A DNA stretch of 64,000 bases from positions 558,001 to 622,000 of the forward strand of contig NZ_VRLV01000005.1 in the NCBI RefSeq assembly GCF_009760925.1. The letters are read 5' to 3'. How positions within the stretch are numbered: the first letter of the stretch is position 1; each line of letters begins with the position of its first letter. Source of the DNA: Nonomuraea typhae (GTDB lineage: Bacteria > Actinomycetota > Actinomycetes > Streptosporangiales > Streptosporangiaceae). The notes below the pieces were generated by a model. It was not told where the DNA came from. It saw only the letters and a program-made list of their open reading frames with translations, and made no database searches. Position numbers and translations under genes: made by a program. Positions 15,158 through 22,124 of the stretch are shown piece by piece.

Positions 15158-16677
15158 TCCAGTCCATCGACTATTTCGTCATCGCCGCCCCCTTGGTTCT
15201 GGCCCTGGCGGCGGGACTCGTCCTGCTGCTGGACGCCTTCCTCCCCGCGACCGGCGCCGTCCGCACCTCCCTGGGCCTGGTCAGCCTGGCCGGAGTACTC
15301 GCCGCCCTGGCCTTCGTGGTGGCGCAGGGCATGTCCGGCCCACGCTCGACCTTCTGCGTCCCGGACAGTCTGGCCACGCCCGGCCCGCCGATGTGCTCGT
15401 TCGTGGCCGACCACTTCACCGTGGTCTTCGCCGCCCTGACGCTGGCGGCCGGGGCGGTGGTGATCCTGCTGTCGATGACCGAGCTGGCGGGCGGCGGCAT
15501 CCCGGTCGGCGAGTGGTACTTCCTCCTGCTGTGCACCCTGGTCGGCGCCGTCGCCCTGCCCGCCTCCCGCGACCTGATCATGCTCGTGGTGGCCCTGGAA
15601 CTCGTCTCGCTGCCGGTCTTCGCCCTGACCGCCCTGCGCCGCTACGACGGCCGCTCCTCGGAGGCCGCGGTCAAGCTGTTCCTGGTCTCGGTGGTCTCGA
15701 CCGCCGTGATGCTCTTCGGCGTCTCTCTGCTGTACGGCGTCGCCGGCACCGTCTACCTCAACCGGCTGGCCGCGGTCCTGAGTGGCCAGGCGCCCGCGCC
15801 CGGCGCGCCCGGCGCCCTGCCCATGGTGGTCACGGTGGGCGTGGTGCTGGTGATCGCCGGCTTCGCCTTCAAGGTGGCGGCGGTGCCGTTCCACTCCTGG
15901 GCGGCCGATGTCTACCAGGGTGCGCCGATCCCGGTGGCTGCCCTTTTGTCGGTCATCTCCAAGGCGGCGGGGTTCGCCGGGCTGATCCTGGTCCTGGTGG
16001 CCGCCCTGCGCTCCCAGGCCGAGACCTGGGGGCCGTTGATCGCCATCCTCTCGGCGTTGACCATGACCGCAGGCAACCTGCTCGCCATGCGGCAACGCTC
16101 CGCCGTACGCCTGCTCGCGTGGTCGTCCGTGGCCCAGTCGGGGTACATCCTGGCCCCGCTGGCCATGGGGAGTGCCGCCGGCCTCGGTGGTGGATCGGCG
16201 ACGCCGGTCAGCGCCTCGATGGCGTACCTCGTCATCTACGCCGCCATGAACCTCGGTGCGTTCGCCGTGGTCATGCTGGTCTCGCGGGCCGGTTCGAGGA
16301 ACGAACTGGACGACTACCGGGGCCTGGCCTTCCGCACGCCCGCGGCCGGGCTGGCGCTGGCGTTCTGCCTGATCTGCCTGGCCGGCCTCCCGCCCGGTCT
16401 GGCGGGCCTGTTCGCCAAGGTCGTGGTTTTCCGGGAGATCGTGGACGGGGGGCTGGGCTGGCTGGCCGTGGTCATGGCGGTCAACACGGTGATCGGGCTG
16501 TACTACTACGTGGCCTGGACCGCCCGCCTGTTCACCCCTGCTCCGGCGGCCGCCGTGCACCGGGCGGGGCGTGCGTACCCGGCCACCTGGGCCGCCGTGG
16601 GTGCCGCCGTGGTGGTCGCGGTCGTGTTCTCCGCCGCGCCGCAGGTGGTGCTGTCGCTGACCACACTCCCCGGGTGA
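15154..16677 (+). CDS. nuoN: NADH-quinone oxidoreductase subunit N
   Basis: 507-residue third antiporter-like subunit. Motifs: LVVALELVSLPVFALTALRR with the channel Glu, FKVAAVPFHSWAADVYQGAPIP (Lys and the HSWAxDVY box), and WSSVAQSGYI. The GTG at 15154 overlaps the nuoM stop, so the chain starts VIQSIDYF. It is the last nuo gene and is followed by two GC-rich hairpins before the convergent LCP gene. Confidence 0.95.
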   Translation: MIQSIDYFVIAAPLVLALAAGLVLLLDAFLPATGAVRTSLGLVSLAGVLAALAFVVAQGMSGPRSTFCVPDSLATPGPPMCSFVADHFTVVFAALTLAAGAVVILLSMTELAGGGIPVGEWYFLLLCTLVGAVALPASRDLIMLVVALELVSLPVFALTALRRYDGRSSEAAVKLFLVSVVSTAVMLFGVSLLYGVAGTVYLNRLAAVLSGQAPAPGAPGALPMVVTVGVVLVIAGFAFKVAAVPFHSWAADVYQGAPIPVAALLSVISKAAGFAGLILVLVAALRSQAETWGPLIAILSALTMTAGNLLAMRQRSAVRLLAWSSVAQSGYILAPLAMGSAAGLGGGSATPVSASMAYLVIYAAMNLGAFAVVMLVSRAGSRNELDDYRGLAFRTPAAGLALAFCLICLAGLPPGLAGLFAKVVVFREIVDGGLGWLAVVMAVNTVIGLYYYVAWTARLFTPAPAAAVHRAGRAYPATWAAVGAAVVVAVVFSAAPQVVLSLTTLPG

Positions 16678-16687
16678 CGGGGTCGCG

Positions 16688-16743
16688 CCCGGCTTTGCCG
16701 GGGTGGACCGGGGAAGGTCTCCTTGGTCTGCCGGCTTTGCCGG
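16688..16743. terminator. Twin hairpins between nuoN and the LCP gene
   Basis: CCCGGC-TTT-GCCGGG (16688-16702) and CCGGC-TTT-GCCGG (16731-16743) are two near-identical short hairpins between convergent genes. Neither is followed by a clear T-run, so termination at this site is only likely. Confidence 0.5.
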
Positions 16744-16777
16744 ACGGGCAGGGGAGGGGCGGCCTTGCTTAGGCGTG

Positions 16778-18430
16778 CTATTGGCACGGGTTGGTTGAGG
16801 CGTCCACCGACTGTTCTTTCAGCGAGTCCGGAATCACCGAGAGGACCCGCACGCCCGGCCAGTCGGCCCCGATGACGAGTTGGACGATCGGCCCTCCGCC
16901 CGATCCTGAGGCGCCGCTCGCCCCTGAGGCGCGGCCCGATCCTGAGGCGCGGCCCGATCCTGAGGCGCCGCCTGCCGGGGGGTCACCTGCGGGGGTGTCG
17001 CCTGCTGGGGTGCCGCCCGGCGGAGTGTCGCCTGCTGGGGTGTCGCCTGGCGGAGTGGTACCCCGTGCGGGGGTGGAGGCGTTGGGCGACGGGGTGGCGG
17101 TGGGCGGGGGCGTGGCAGCGGTCCGGGCGGTGAAGGGTTCGGTGCTGAGGGGTTTGATCTTGCCCGCGACCGGTGCGCGTTTGTCCTTGCTGAGCCGCCC
17201 CGCCACCACGTCGCCGTAGGCCGCGCCGTCGGCCTGCCGTTTGGCGTAGCGGATCTGGGTGACGGCGGTGGTGGGTGCGTTGCCGGTCTCGGTGACGACG
17301 AACTTCTGGGCCGCCAGTTCCTTGGCCACCTGCTTGGCCAGCCCGGCCCTGCCCGACCCGTTGAGCACCTGTACCCGGACCTTGTCGTTGGTGATCTTCT
17401 CCGGCGCCCCGGCGGCAGGCGGAGGTGTGCTGGACTTGGTCACCTCGACGTCGTCGCGCAGCCGGGTGAAGAACTCGTCGGCGGCCGGTTGGGCAAGTTC
17501 GACCCGGTTGGGGTCGGGTTTGTACGCCTGAACGGGCACCGTGATGCCCTTGAGCTGGCCGGCCGTCATCCCCTGCAAGCTGCGCGCGATCTCCAGCATG
17601 CGATCCAGCGACAACTGGTCATCGACGGTGACGGCGGCGACCGCGGCGCGGAGGAACGCGTCCAGCCGGCTCGGATCGGTGAGCAGCCCGCCGTCGGTGA
17701 CCTTCTTCATCACCTGCGTCAGGAAGATCTGCTGCCGCTTGATGCGTGACAGGTCGCTGCCGTTGCCCATCGACGAGCGGGCCCGCACGTACCCGAGCGC
17801 CTGCTCACCCTTCACCACGTGCTTCCCGGCGGCCAGCACCAGCTTCGCCTTGGGGTCGTTGACCGGCTTGGGCAGGCAGATGGAGATGCCGCCGAGCGCG
17901 TCCACGACGCCTTTGAACCCGGTGAAGTCCACTTTGACGAAGTGGTTCAGCCGGAGCTTGGTCAGCGATTCGACGGTCCGCATCACGCACGCCTCGCCGC
18001 CGTCGCTGAACGCCGAGTTGATCTGCCGCAGTCCCCCGGGGATGACGCCGCCGTTGCGGCCTTCGCATGGGGGGAGGGTCACCATCAGGTCGCGCGGAAA
18101 GCTGACCAGCGTGACCTTGTCCCGATCCGGTGACACGTGCAGGAGCATGAGCGTGTCGCTACGCTCGCCGAGCCCGTGGGAGGTGGCGCCGTACTTCTGG
18201 TTGTCGCCCTCGCGGGAATCCGATCCGATCATCAGCAGGTTGAGCGCCCCGGTTTCGGGTGGCCGCTGCGTGCCGAGCTTGTCCGAGACCGGCTTCCGTA
18301 TCAGGCCGGCTTCCAAGCTGCGGTAGTAGGCATAGCCTCCCACGATGGCCACGACGAGGATCGTCGTCACGATGCCTCCGGCCCAGTAGCCCCAGTGCGG
18401 ACGAGGTCCTCGTGCGCTTCTCCTGCCCAT
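16778..18430 (-). CDS. LytR-CpsA-Psr family cell-wall glycopolymer ligase
   Basis: 550 residues. LCP enzymes attach polyprenyl-phosphate-linked glycopolymers to peptidoglycan outside the membrane. Layout: cytoplasmic basic start (MGRRSARGPRP), one membrane helix (about 14-36), LCP domain (about 60-270), LytR_C domain (about 345-430, VRVQVLNGSG), then a low-complexity tail of GDTPAG and ASGSGR repeats and a final conserved-looking segment. Catalytic and phosphate-binding residues are present: IGSDSRE (Asp71, Arg73), ERSDTLML (Arg90, Asp92) and SFPRDLMV (Arg113, Asp114). ATG at 18430 with GGGGTGG upstream is chosen; an upstream ATG at 18553 in the same frame lacks support. Confidence 0.92.
   Translation of the reverse strand: MGRRSARGPRPHWGYWAGGIVTTILVVAIVGGYAYYRSLEAGLIRKPVSDKLGTQRPPETGALNLLMIGSDSREGDNQKYGATSHGLGERSDTLMLLHVSPDRDKVTLVSFPRDLMVTLPPCEGRNGGVIPGGLRQINSAFSDGGEACVMRTVESLTKLRLNHFVKVDFTGFKGVVDALGGISICLPKPVNDPKAKLVLAAGKHVVKGEQALGYVRARSSMGNGSDLSRIKRQQIFLTQVMKKVTDGGLLTDPSRLDAFLRAAVAAVTVDDQLSLDRMLEIARSLQGMTAGQLKGITVPVQAYKPDPNRVELAQPAADEFFTRLRDDVEVTKSSTPPPAAGAPEKITNDKVRVQVLNGSGRAGLAKQVAKELAAQKFVVTETGNAPTTAVTQIRYAKRQADGAAYGDVVAGRLSKDKRAPVAGKIKPLSTEPFTARTAATPPPTATPSPNASTPARGTTPPGDTPAGDTPPGGTPAGDTPAGDPPAGGASGSGRASGSGRASGASGASGSGGGPIVQLVIGADWPGVRVLSVIPDSLKEQSVDASTNPCQ
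16895..17075 (-). repeat. Low-complexity coding repeats in the LCP tail
   Basis: Two adjacent repeat types encode the tail: 15-bp units giving GDTPA/GGTPA pentapeptides and 12-bp units giving ASGSGR/ASGA. They are in frame. The pentapeptide period is the same as in the nuoI tail. Confidence 0.7.
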
Positions 18431-18777
18431 GCCACCCCGTTCGTACGAGATCGTGATCACGGTAGCAAAAGGGACAACCTGGGGCATGGCAAACGCCGCC
18501 AGACGCTCCGCCGTATGCCGTGAATGCACGGCCGGCGAATGCGCAATCGGCAATGACGTTCCTTACTTATCTCACATGGTGAAACAACCTAGGCCCTTGG
18601 AGGATGACCCGTTGAATATCCGAGATCATTAATGTGAGCCTCGAATGGTTTAACGAAAGTTTCAATTTGAATGTGATCGTGCCGGCATGCCCGTTCGGCG
18701 CGAAATTCAAGTCTTTCCCTGCGCATGCTTGCCTGTTAACTTCGCTGTGGAATCATCACACCCCCGGAGGAGAGGCA
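18431..18777. other. Intergenic, locally AT-richer region
   Basis: The 347 bases between the divergent LCP gene and the SGRPNPxW operon are clearly less GC-rich than their surroundings, especially 18600-18740 (AATATCCGAGATCATTAATG, TTTCAATTTGAATG). It should hold both promoters. A small inverted repeat TTCAA-T-TTGAA lies at 18661-18671. I see no additional gene with a ribosome binding site. Confidence 0.5.
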
Positions 18778-19635
18778 ATGCTCCACATCGAACTCGACGT
18801 CTTCTCAGGACGTCCGAATCCGTACTGGAAGCTCACCGCTCGAGAGGAACGCGAACTCATCGACCGGCTCAAGGCGAGCCCCGCAGCACTGCGACCGGTC
18901 GGTGACGTCGAGTCCAGACTGGGTTATCGAGGAATGGTCGTGCACGCCGACCGCGCCGGACAGGAAAGACTCACCCGCGCCGGACTGCCGCCGGCCTTCC
19001 GGCTCAGGGAATCCACGGGCCTGAACGTCTCGGACGTCGCCGAGCGCTGGCTGTTACACACCCCCGGCGCACAGCAGATTCTCACGCCGGAAGTCAGCAC
19101 CGAATCCGCCAGGACCATCGGCTCGCCCTCGGCCCTCCAGGACTCGGGATCCAGCGGCCTGGACGCCGCGCTCGCCGCCTGCGCGACCTGGTCGTCGACC
19201 TGGGCCGACCTCAACACCTTCTGGAACGGCGCCCGCCGTCCCTCCAACAACTGCTACAACTTCGCCTCCAGCCTGGCGACGAACACGTTCGCGCAGCCCG
19301 GTCGCGGCACCGGTCAGATCTTCACCTCGCTGACCATCGGCGCGGTCAAGGACGCGACCTTCCGCGACGGCTACACTGCTGGATGCAACGACGACAGGTT
19401 CGTCGACTACGTATGCATCTGGCCGGGTACGGACTATCACTTCTACCACCGGATCGCCGATTTCTGGGGCAGCCTCCGGCGGTGGGCGCACAAACCAGGA
19501 AGCACCCCGGCGACGAACGTCGACAATTCCGGGCAGCCCATTACCGACCCCATCACCTGTAACCGTGGCCCGTACACGTGGGACGGGGCGCCGTACATCT
19601 ACGCCCGGGTGAACCCGCGGGCCACAATCAACTAG
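18778..19635 (+). CDS. Unknown SGRPNPxW-domain protein with possible Cys-His hydrolase domain
   Basis: 285 residues starting at the ATG right after CCGGAGGAGAGGCA, a strong ribosome binding site. There is no signal peptide. The N-terminus (1-95) has the phrase DVFSGRPNPYWKL (7-19), shared with the next gene. The C-terminal domain (about 130-285) contains NNCYNFA (Cys159), TNTFAQPGRG, then HKPGSTPATNVDNSG (His238, Asn247, Asp249). A Cys in a Cys-Tyr-Asn helix start followed by a late His and Asn/Asp resembles papain-fold (NlpC/P60-like or amidase) enzymes. That assignment is inference from spacing only. First gene of a three-gene operon. No database family is claimed. Confidence 0.75.
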   Translation: MLHIELDVFSGRPNPYWKLTAREERELIDRLKASPAALRPVGDVESRLGYRGMVVHADRAGQERLTRAGLPPAFRLRESTGLNVSDVAERWLLHTPGAQQILTPEVSTESARTIGSPSALQDSGSSGLDAALAACATWSSTWADLNTFWNGARRPSNNCYNFASSLATNTFAQPGRGTGQIFTSLTIGAVKDATFRDGYTAGCNDDRFVDYVCIWPGTDYHFYHRIADFWGSLRRWAHKPGSTPATNVDNSGQPITDPITCNRGPYTWDGAPYIYARVNPRATIN

Positions 19636-19649
19636 TCAGGGAGTTTCCA

Positions 19650-20096
19650 GTGCCCATCCGGCTTGCACTAGCGGTGGTCGGACTTTCGCTGTCCATGCTC
19701 GCGTGCGGCAATTCCCAGGCCCAGGGTGAATCGCCAAGCGTCGCGACGGTCGAGATATATTCAGGTCGGCCGAATCCGAGCTGGACCCTCGACGGTCCCG
19801 CCCGATCCGCAGTTGTTCAGGTGCTGGACGGCCTGCGGGTCAACGAGTCCCTGAAGGCGCCGGACGCGAGCAGGCTCGGCTTCCGCTGGATCGAGGTGAC
19901 CAACCTGGACACCTCGCACGGCCGTGTGGCACTGGCCAAGGTGGCCCCGCGTGTGGTCGCGCTGGAACTGTCAGCCGACCGGCGCATCATCCTCCTGGAG
20001 GACAGCGATTCGCAAACCCTCAAGGAACTGCTGCGCCACGCCACGAACCACCTGGACGCCAAGGAAATCGATCTCATACGCCAGCAGATCCGTTAG
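19650..20096 (+). CDS. SGRPNPxW-domain lipoprotein
   Basis: 148 residues. GTG at 19650 with CAGGGAG upstream lies 14 bases after the previous gene. The N-terminus is a signal peptide ending in SMLAC (Cys19), a plausible lipobox though Met occupies the -3 position. The exported part begins with VEIYSGRPNPSWTL (38-45 for the core), the same motif as in the N-terminal domain of the upstream protein, followed by about 100 residues aligned over the same region (LxVNE, RLGFRWIEV versus RLGYRGMVV). So one domain occurs once in the cytoplasm and once on the cell surface. Function unknown. Confidence 0.75.
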   Translation: MPIRLALAVVGLSLSMLACGNSQAQGESPSVATVEIYSGRPNPSWTLDGPARSAVVQVLDGLRVNESLKAPDASRLGFRWIEVTNLDTSHGRVALAKVAPRVVALELSADRRIILLEDSDSQTLKELLRHATNHLDAKEIDLIRQQIR

Positions 20097-20112
20097 CAAG
20101 CGGAGGACAACC

Positions 20113-20265
20113 ATGTCCGAATCAGTCTCACGTCGTAAGGTCCTCGCCGGGATCATCGCCGGCGGCCTGGGCGCCGCCGCGTTGACCACCCTGTCATCGG
20201 AGGCGGCCGCCGCCCCCTCCGGCGGCGCGGTCGAGTCCTGGCTGCTGACCACCGCCAAGTTCTGA
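20113..20265 (+). CDS. 50-residue Tat-leader peptide, third gene of SGRPNPxW operon
   Basis: A short gene with a very good ribosome binding site (GCGGAGGAC, 7 bases before ATG) 16 bases after the lipoprotein gene. The product has a twin-arginine leader, SRRKVLAG at 6-13, a hydrophobic stretch (11-27), and an AAAA cleavage region near 31-34. That leaves only about 16-17 mature residues (APSGGAVESWLLTTAKF). Tat substrates are normally folded proteins, so such a tiny mature part is odd. Possibilities are a secreted peptide signal, a modified-peptide precursor, or a truncated remnant. No cysteine is present. Confidence 0.65.
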   Translation: MSESVSRRKVLAGIIAGGLGAAALTTLSSEAAAAPSGGAVESWLLTTAKF

Positions 20266-20318
20266 CCCACCGCGAAACCACGGTCCACTCGGCCTGTGCA
20301 CGTGGCCGCGCCGTACGC

Positions 20319-20387
20319 GGTGAGAGTCCGCCGTAGCTCCCGCCGGTCCGTGCGTGGTGAGAGCCCGCCGTAGCTCCCGCCGGTTCG
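20319..20387. repeat. Pair of 32-bp direct repeats
   Basis: Copies at 20319-20350 and 20356-20387 share GGTGAGAG-CCGCCGTAGC and the following CCCGCCGGT-CG, with two mismatches, and are separated by five bases. Only two copies are present. Confidence 0.75.
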
Positions 20388-20597
20388 AGGGCCGATGAGA
20401 AGGCCGCCCACAGCGCGCCTGCCGTACGGCCACGCGCCTGGAAGAGGGAATCCCGCCTTCCAGGCGCAAGGACGCCCGGAGGGGGTTGTCAGCAAATATC
20501 GGCGATGAGTTTGGGACGTCCGTCCGGTCTGTCTGTGTAGGCACGACGAGCGAAGGAGCGCCAGCCGTTCGACCTCGAACCGCAGCAGGCCGCCGGC

Positions 20598-20645
20598 AAG
20601 GTCCTCTTCCACTTCAGCATGTCGCTGGACGGTTTCGACCCCTGT
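20598..20645 (+). pseudogene. Dihydrofolate-reductase-family N-terminal remnant
   Basis: The frame reads KVLFHFSMSLDGF, which is the start of RibD/DHFR-fold reductase family proteins (usually KVLxxMxMSLDGF). It breaks off after about 15 residues and runs into the tRNA terminator. No start, ribosome site or rest of the enzyme is present, so this looks like a scar left by a deletion or recombination next to the tRNA. Confidence 0.4.
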
Positions 20646-20670
20646 CGCGCCAGATCCAATCGGACAAGCG

Positions 20671-20713
20671 AAAGGGCCTCCAGCCGCGCATTTCCGCGGG
20701 CTGGAGGCCCTTT
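20671..20713 (-). terminator. Rho-independent terminator of tRNA-Tyr
   Basis: AAAGGGCCTCCAGCC (20671-20685) pairs perfectly over 15 bp with GGCTGGAGGCCCTTT (20699-20713). It lies 11 bases beyond the 3' end of the minus-strand tRNA and reads out through TTTCGCTTG. It is palindromic enough to work in both directions. Confidence 0.85.
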
Positions 20714-20723
20714 CTCCAGGGTG

Positions 20724-20805
20724 TGGCAGGTCCAGGGTTCGAACCTGGGTAGGCTAAGCCGACGGATTTACAGTCCGCTCCCATTGGCCACTCGGGCAAC
20801 CTGCC
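20724..20805 (-). tRNA. tRNA-Tyr (GTA)
   Basis: 82 bases on the minus strand starting GGCAGGTTGCCCGAGTGG. The acceptor stem GGCAGGT pairs with ACCTGCC, followed by discriminator A. The anticodon arm reads CGGACTGTAAATCCG (anticodon GTA). A long variable arm, typical for bacterial tRNA-Tyr, precedes the T arm CAGGTTCGAACCCTG. CCA is not fully encoded. In Streptomyces coelicolor the integrative element SLP1 uses a tRNA-Tyr gene as attachment site; here the gene is intact and no integrase is adjacent. Confidence 0.95.
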
Positions 20806-20895
20806 ATGTCAGACCCGCTTGCGCGGCGACAGGTAGAAGAATAGCGGACTTTCGAGGTGCACGTGACATCGGAATGTCCTGCTTGAGGTTGGGGC

Positions 20896-21228
20896 TCAGC
20901 GGGCCTTGGCGACGGTGAGGAGGACGGCTGAGTCCTCGATGGCTTCGACCGCGTGTACGGCCTGCGGAATGATCAGCAGGTCGCCGGTCATGCCGTCCCA
21001 CGTGACGCCGTCCGCCGAGAGCCGGACGCGGCCGGAGACCACGTAGAGGGTCGCTTCGCCGGGGTTGTTGTGGTCGCTCATGCGGGAACCGGCGGCCAGG
21101 GCGATCATGGTCTGCCGGAGCATCTGTTCGTGCCCGCCGTACAGAGTGGTGGCCGAGCGGCCGCTGGTGGCGACACGCGCGGTTTGGAGCTGGTTGCGGG
21201 CAACCGCGGTCAATGACTGCTTGTTCAA
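20896..21228 (-). CDS. Cupin-domain protein
   Basis: About 110 residues, a single small beta-barrel cupin. Motif 1 is recognisable as MSDHNNPGEATLYVVSGRVRL and motif 2 as GDLLIIPQAVHAVEAIEDS, so two possible metal ligands (His, Glu, and a later His) remain. I favour a TTG at 21228 because GAGAGGTGG lies just in front; an ATG at 21246 would add six residues and lacks a site. Monocistronic. The substrate or ligand cannot be inferred. Confidence 0.75.
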   Translation of the reverse strand: MNKQSLTAVARNQLQTARVATSGRSATTLYGGHEQMLRQTMIALAAGSRMSDHNNPGEATLYVVSGRVRLSADGVTWDGMTGDLLIIPQAVHAVEAIEDSAVLLTVAKAR

Positions 21229-21454
21229 GATTCCACCTCTCACCATCCTGGTCGTGGGTATTCCCGCAGCTCACCCCCATCTCCCCGGCCAAGGCTCGGG
21301 TAAACGACATTTGACCGGCAGAGCGGCGCGCGCGGATGCTGGCTAGGCTTGGCAGGCTTATCTAGGACTATCGGGCCGCAGCGCCCGTGCGGGCCATCGA
21401 GAGTGAAGAAGGCTGAGTCCGCCGCGACTTGGCACGTCAGAGAGGTTTCGGGCT

Positions 21455-21946
21455 TTGGCAGACTCGTCGTTCGACATCGTCAGCAAGATCGACCATCAGG
21501 AGGTCGACAACGCGCTGAACCAGACGGTGAAGGAGATCGGGCACCGTTTCGACTTCAAGAACACCGGTGCCGCGATCAGCTGGTCCGGCCAGCAGAACAT
21601 TGAGATCAGGGCGAACAGCGAGGAGCGCGCCAACGCCGCTCTCGACGTGTTCAAGGAGAAGATCATCAAGCGGGGGCTCTCGCTCAAGATCCTGGACGCC
21701 GGTGAGCCGAAGCTGTCCGGCAAGGAGTACCGCATGATGGTCGCCCTCAAGGAGGGCATCGACCAGGAGCACGCGAAGAAGATCTCCAAGCTGATCCGCG
21801 ACGAGGGCCCCAAGGGTGTGAAGGCGCAGATCCAGGGTGAGGAGCTGCGCGTGAGCTCCAAGAAGAAGGACGACCTGCAGGACGTCATCTCCCTGCTGAA
21901 GGGCAAGGACCTCGACATCGCCGTGCAGTTCGTGAATTACCGCTAG
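21455..21946 (+). CDS. yajQ: YajQ family nucleotide-binding protein
   Basis: 163 residues matching the YajQ/UPF0234 family along its full length: SSFDIVSKID at the N-terminus, NTVKE-like VKEIGHRFDFKNTGA, and the C-terminal DLQDVISLLKGKDLDIAVQFVNYR. Some members bind cyclic di-GMP and act as regulators; whether this one does is unknown. The start is TTG, with AGAGAGG upstream. A hairpin follows the stop. Confidence 0.93.
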   Translation: MADSSFDIVSKIDHQEVDNALNQTVKEIGHRFDFKNTGAAISWSGQQNIEIRANSEERANAALDVFKEKIIKRGLSLKILDAGEPKLSGKEYRMMVALKEGIDQEHAKKISKLIRDEGPKGVKAQIQGEELRVSSKKKDDLQDVISLLKGKDLDIAVQFVNYR

Positions 21947-21954
21947 GGCGCCCT

Positions 21955-21997
21955 GGGGCACACGGCCGAGAGCTTGCGCGTTCTCTTCCTGTGCCCC
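21955..21997 (+). terminator. Probable terminator after yajQ
   Basis: GGGGCACA (21955-21962) pairs with TGTGCCCC (21990-21997); inside, AGAG can pair with CTCT to close the loop. No T-run follows. Confidence 0.5.
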
Positions 21998-22124
21998 GCC
22001 CGCAGCGTGATCGTCTCCGGGATCCGGAGATTTCCACGTCCCCGTGCGGGATCGTGGAATGGGAACGCTGAGGTGGGGGACGGACGTTGGAGCTGGTGAA
22101 ACCCAGTCCGCGGAAGGGGGAACC

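Larger units (their letters stand above)
20266..20723. other. Gene-poor stretch before tRNA-Tyr
   Basis: The region contains a pair of 32-bp direct repeats, a short dihydrofolate-reductase-like remnant and the terminator of the tRNA-Tyr gene. No intact gene is supported. Confidence 0.6.

Noticed and set aside
18634..18777. N-terminal extension of the SGRPNPxW protein from a GTG at 18634
   Set aside because: The strong GGAGGAGAGG site directly before ATG 18778 and the match of the two SGRPNPxW domains at their N-termini support the later start.
20619..20918. 99-codon open frame crossing tRNA-Tyr
   Set aside because: It reads through the tRNA and its terminator; only its first residues resemble a DHFR-fold remnant.
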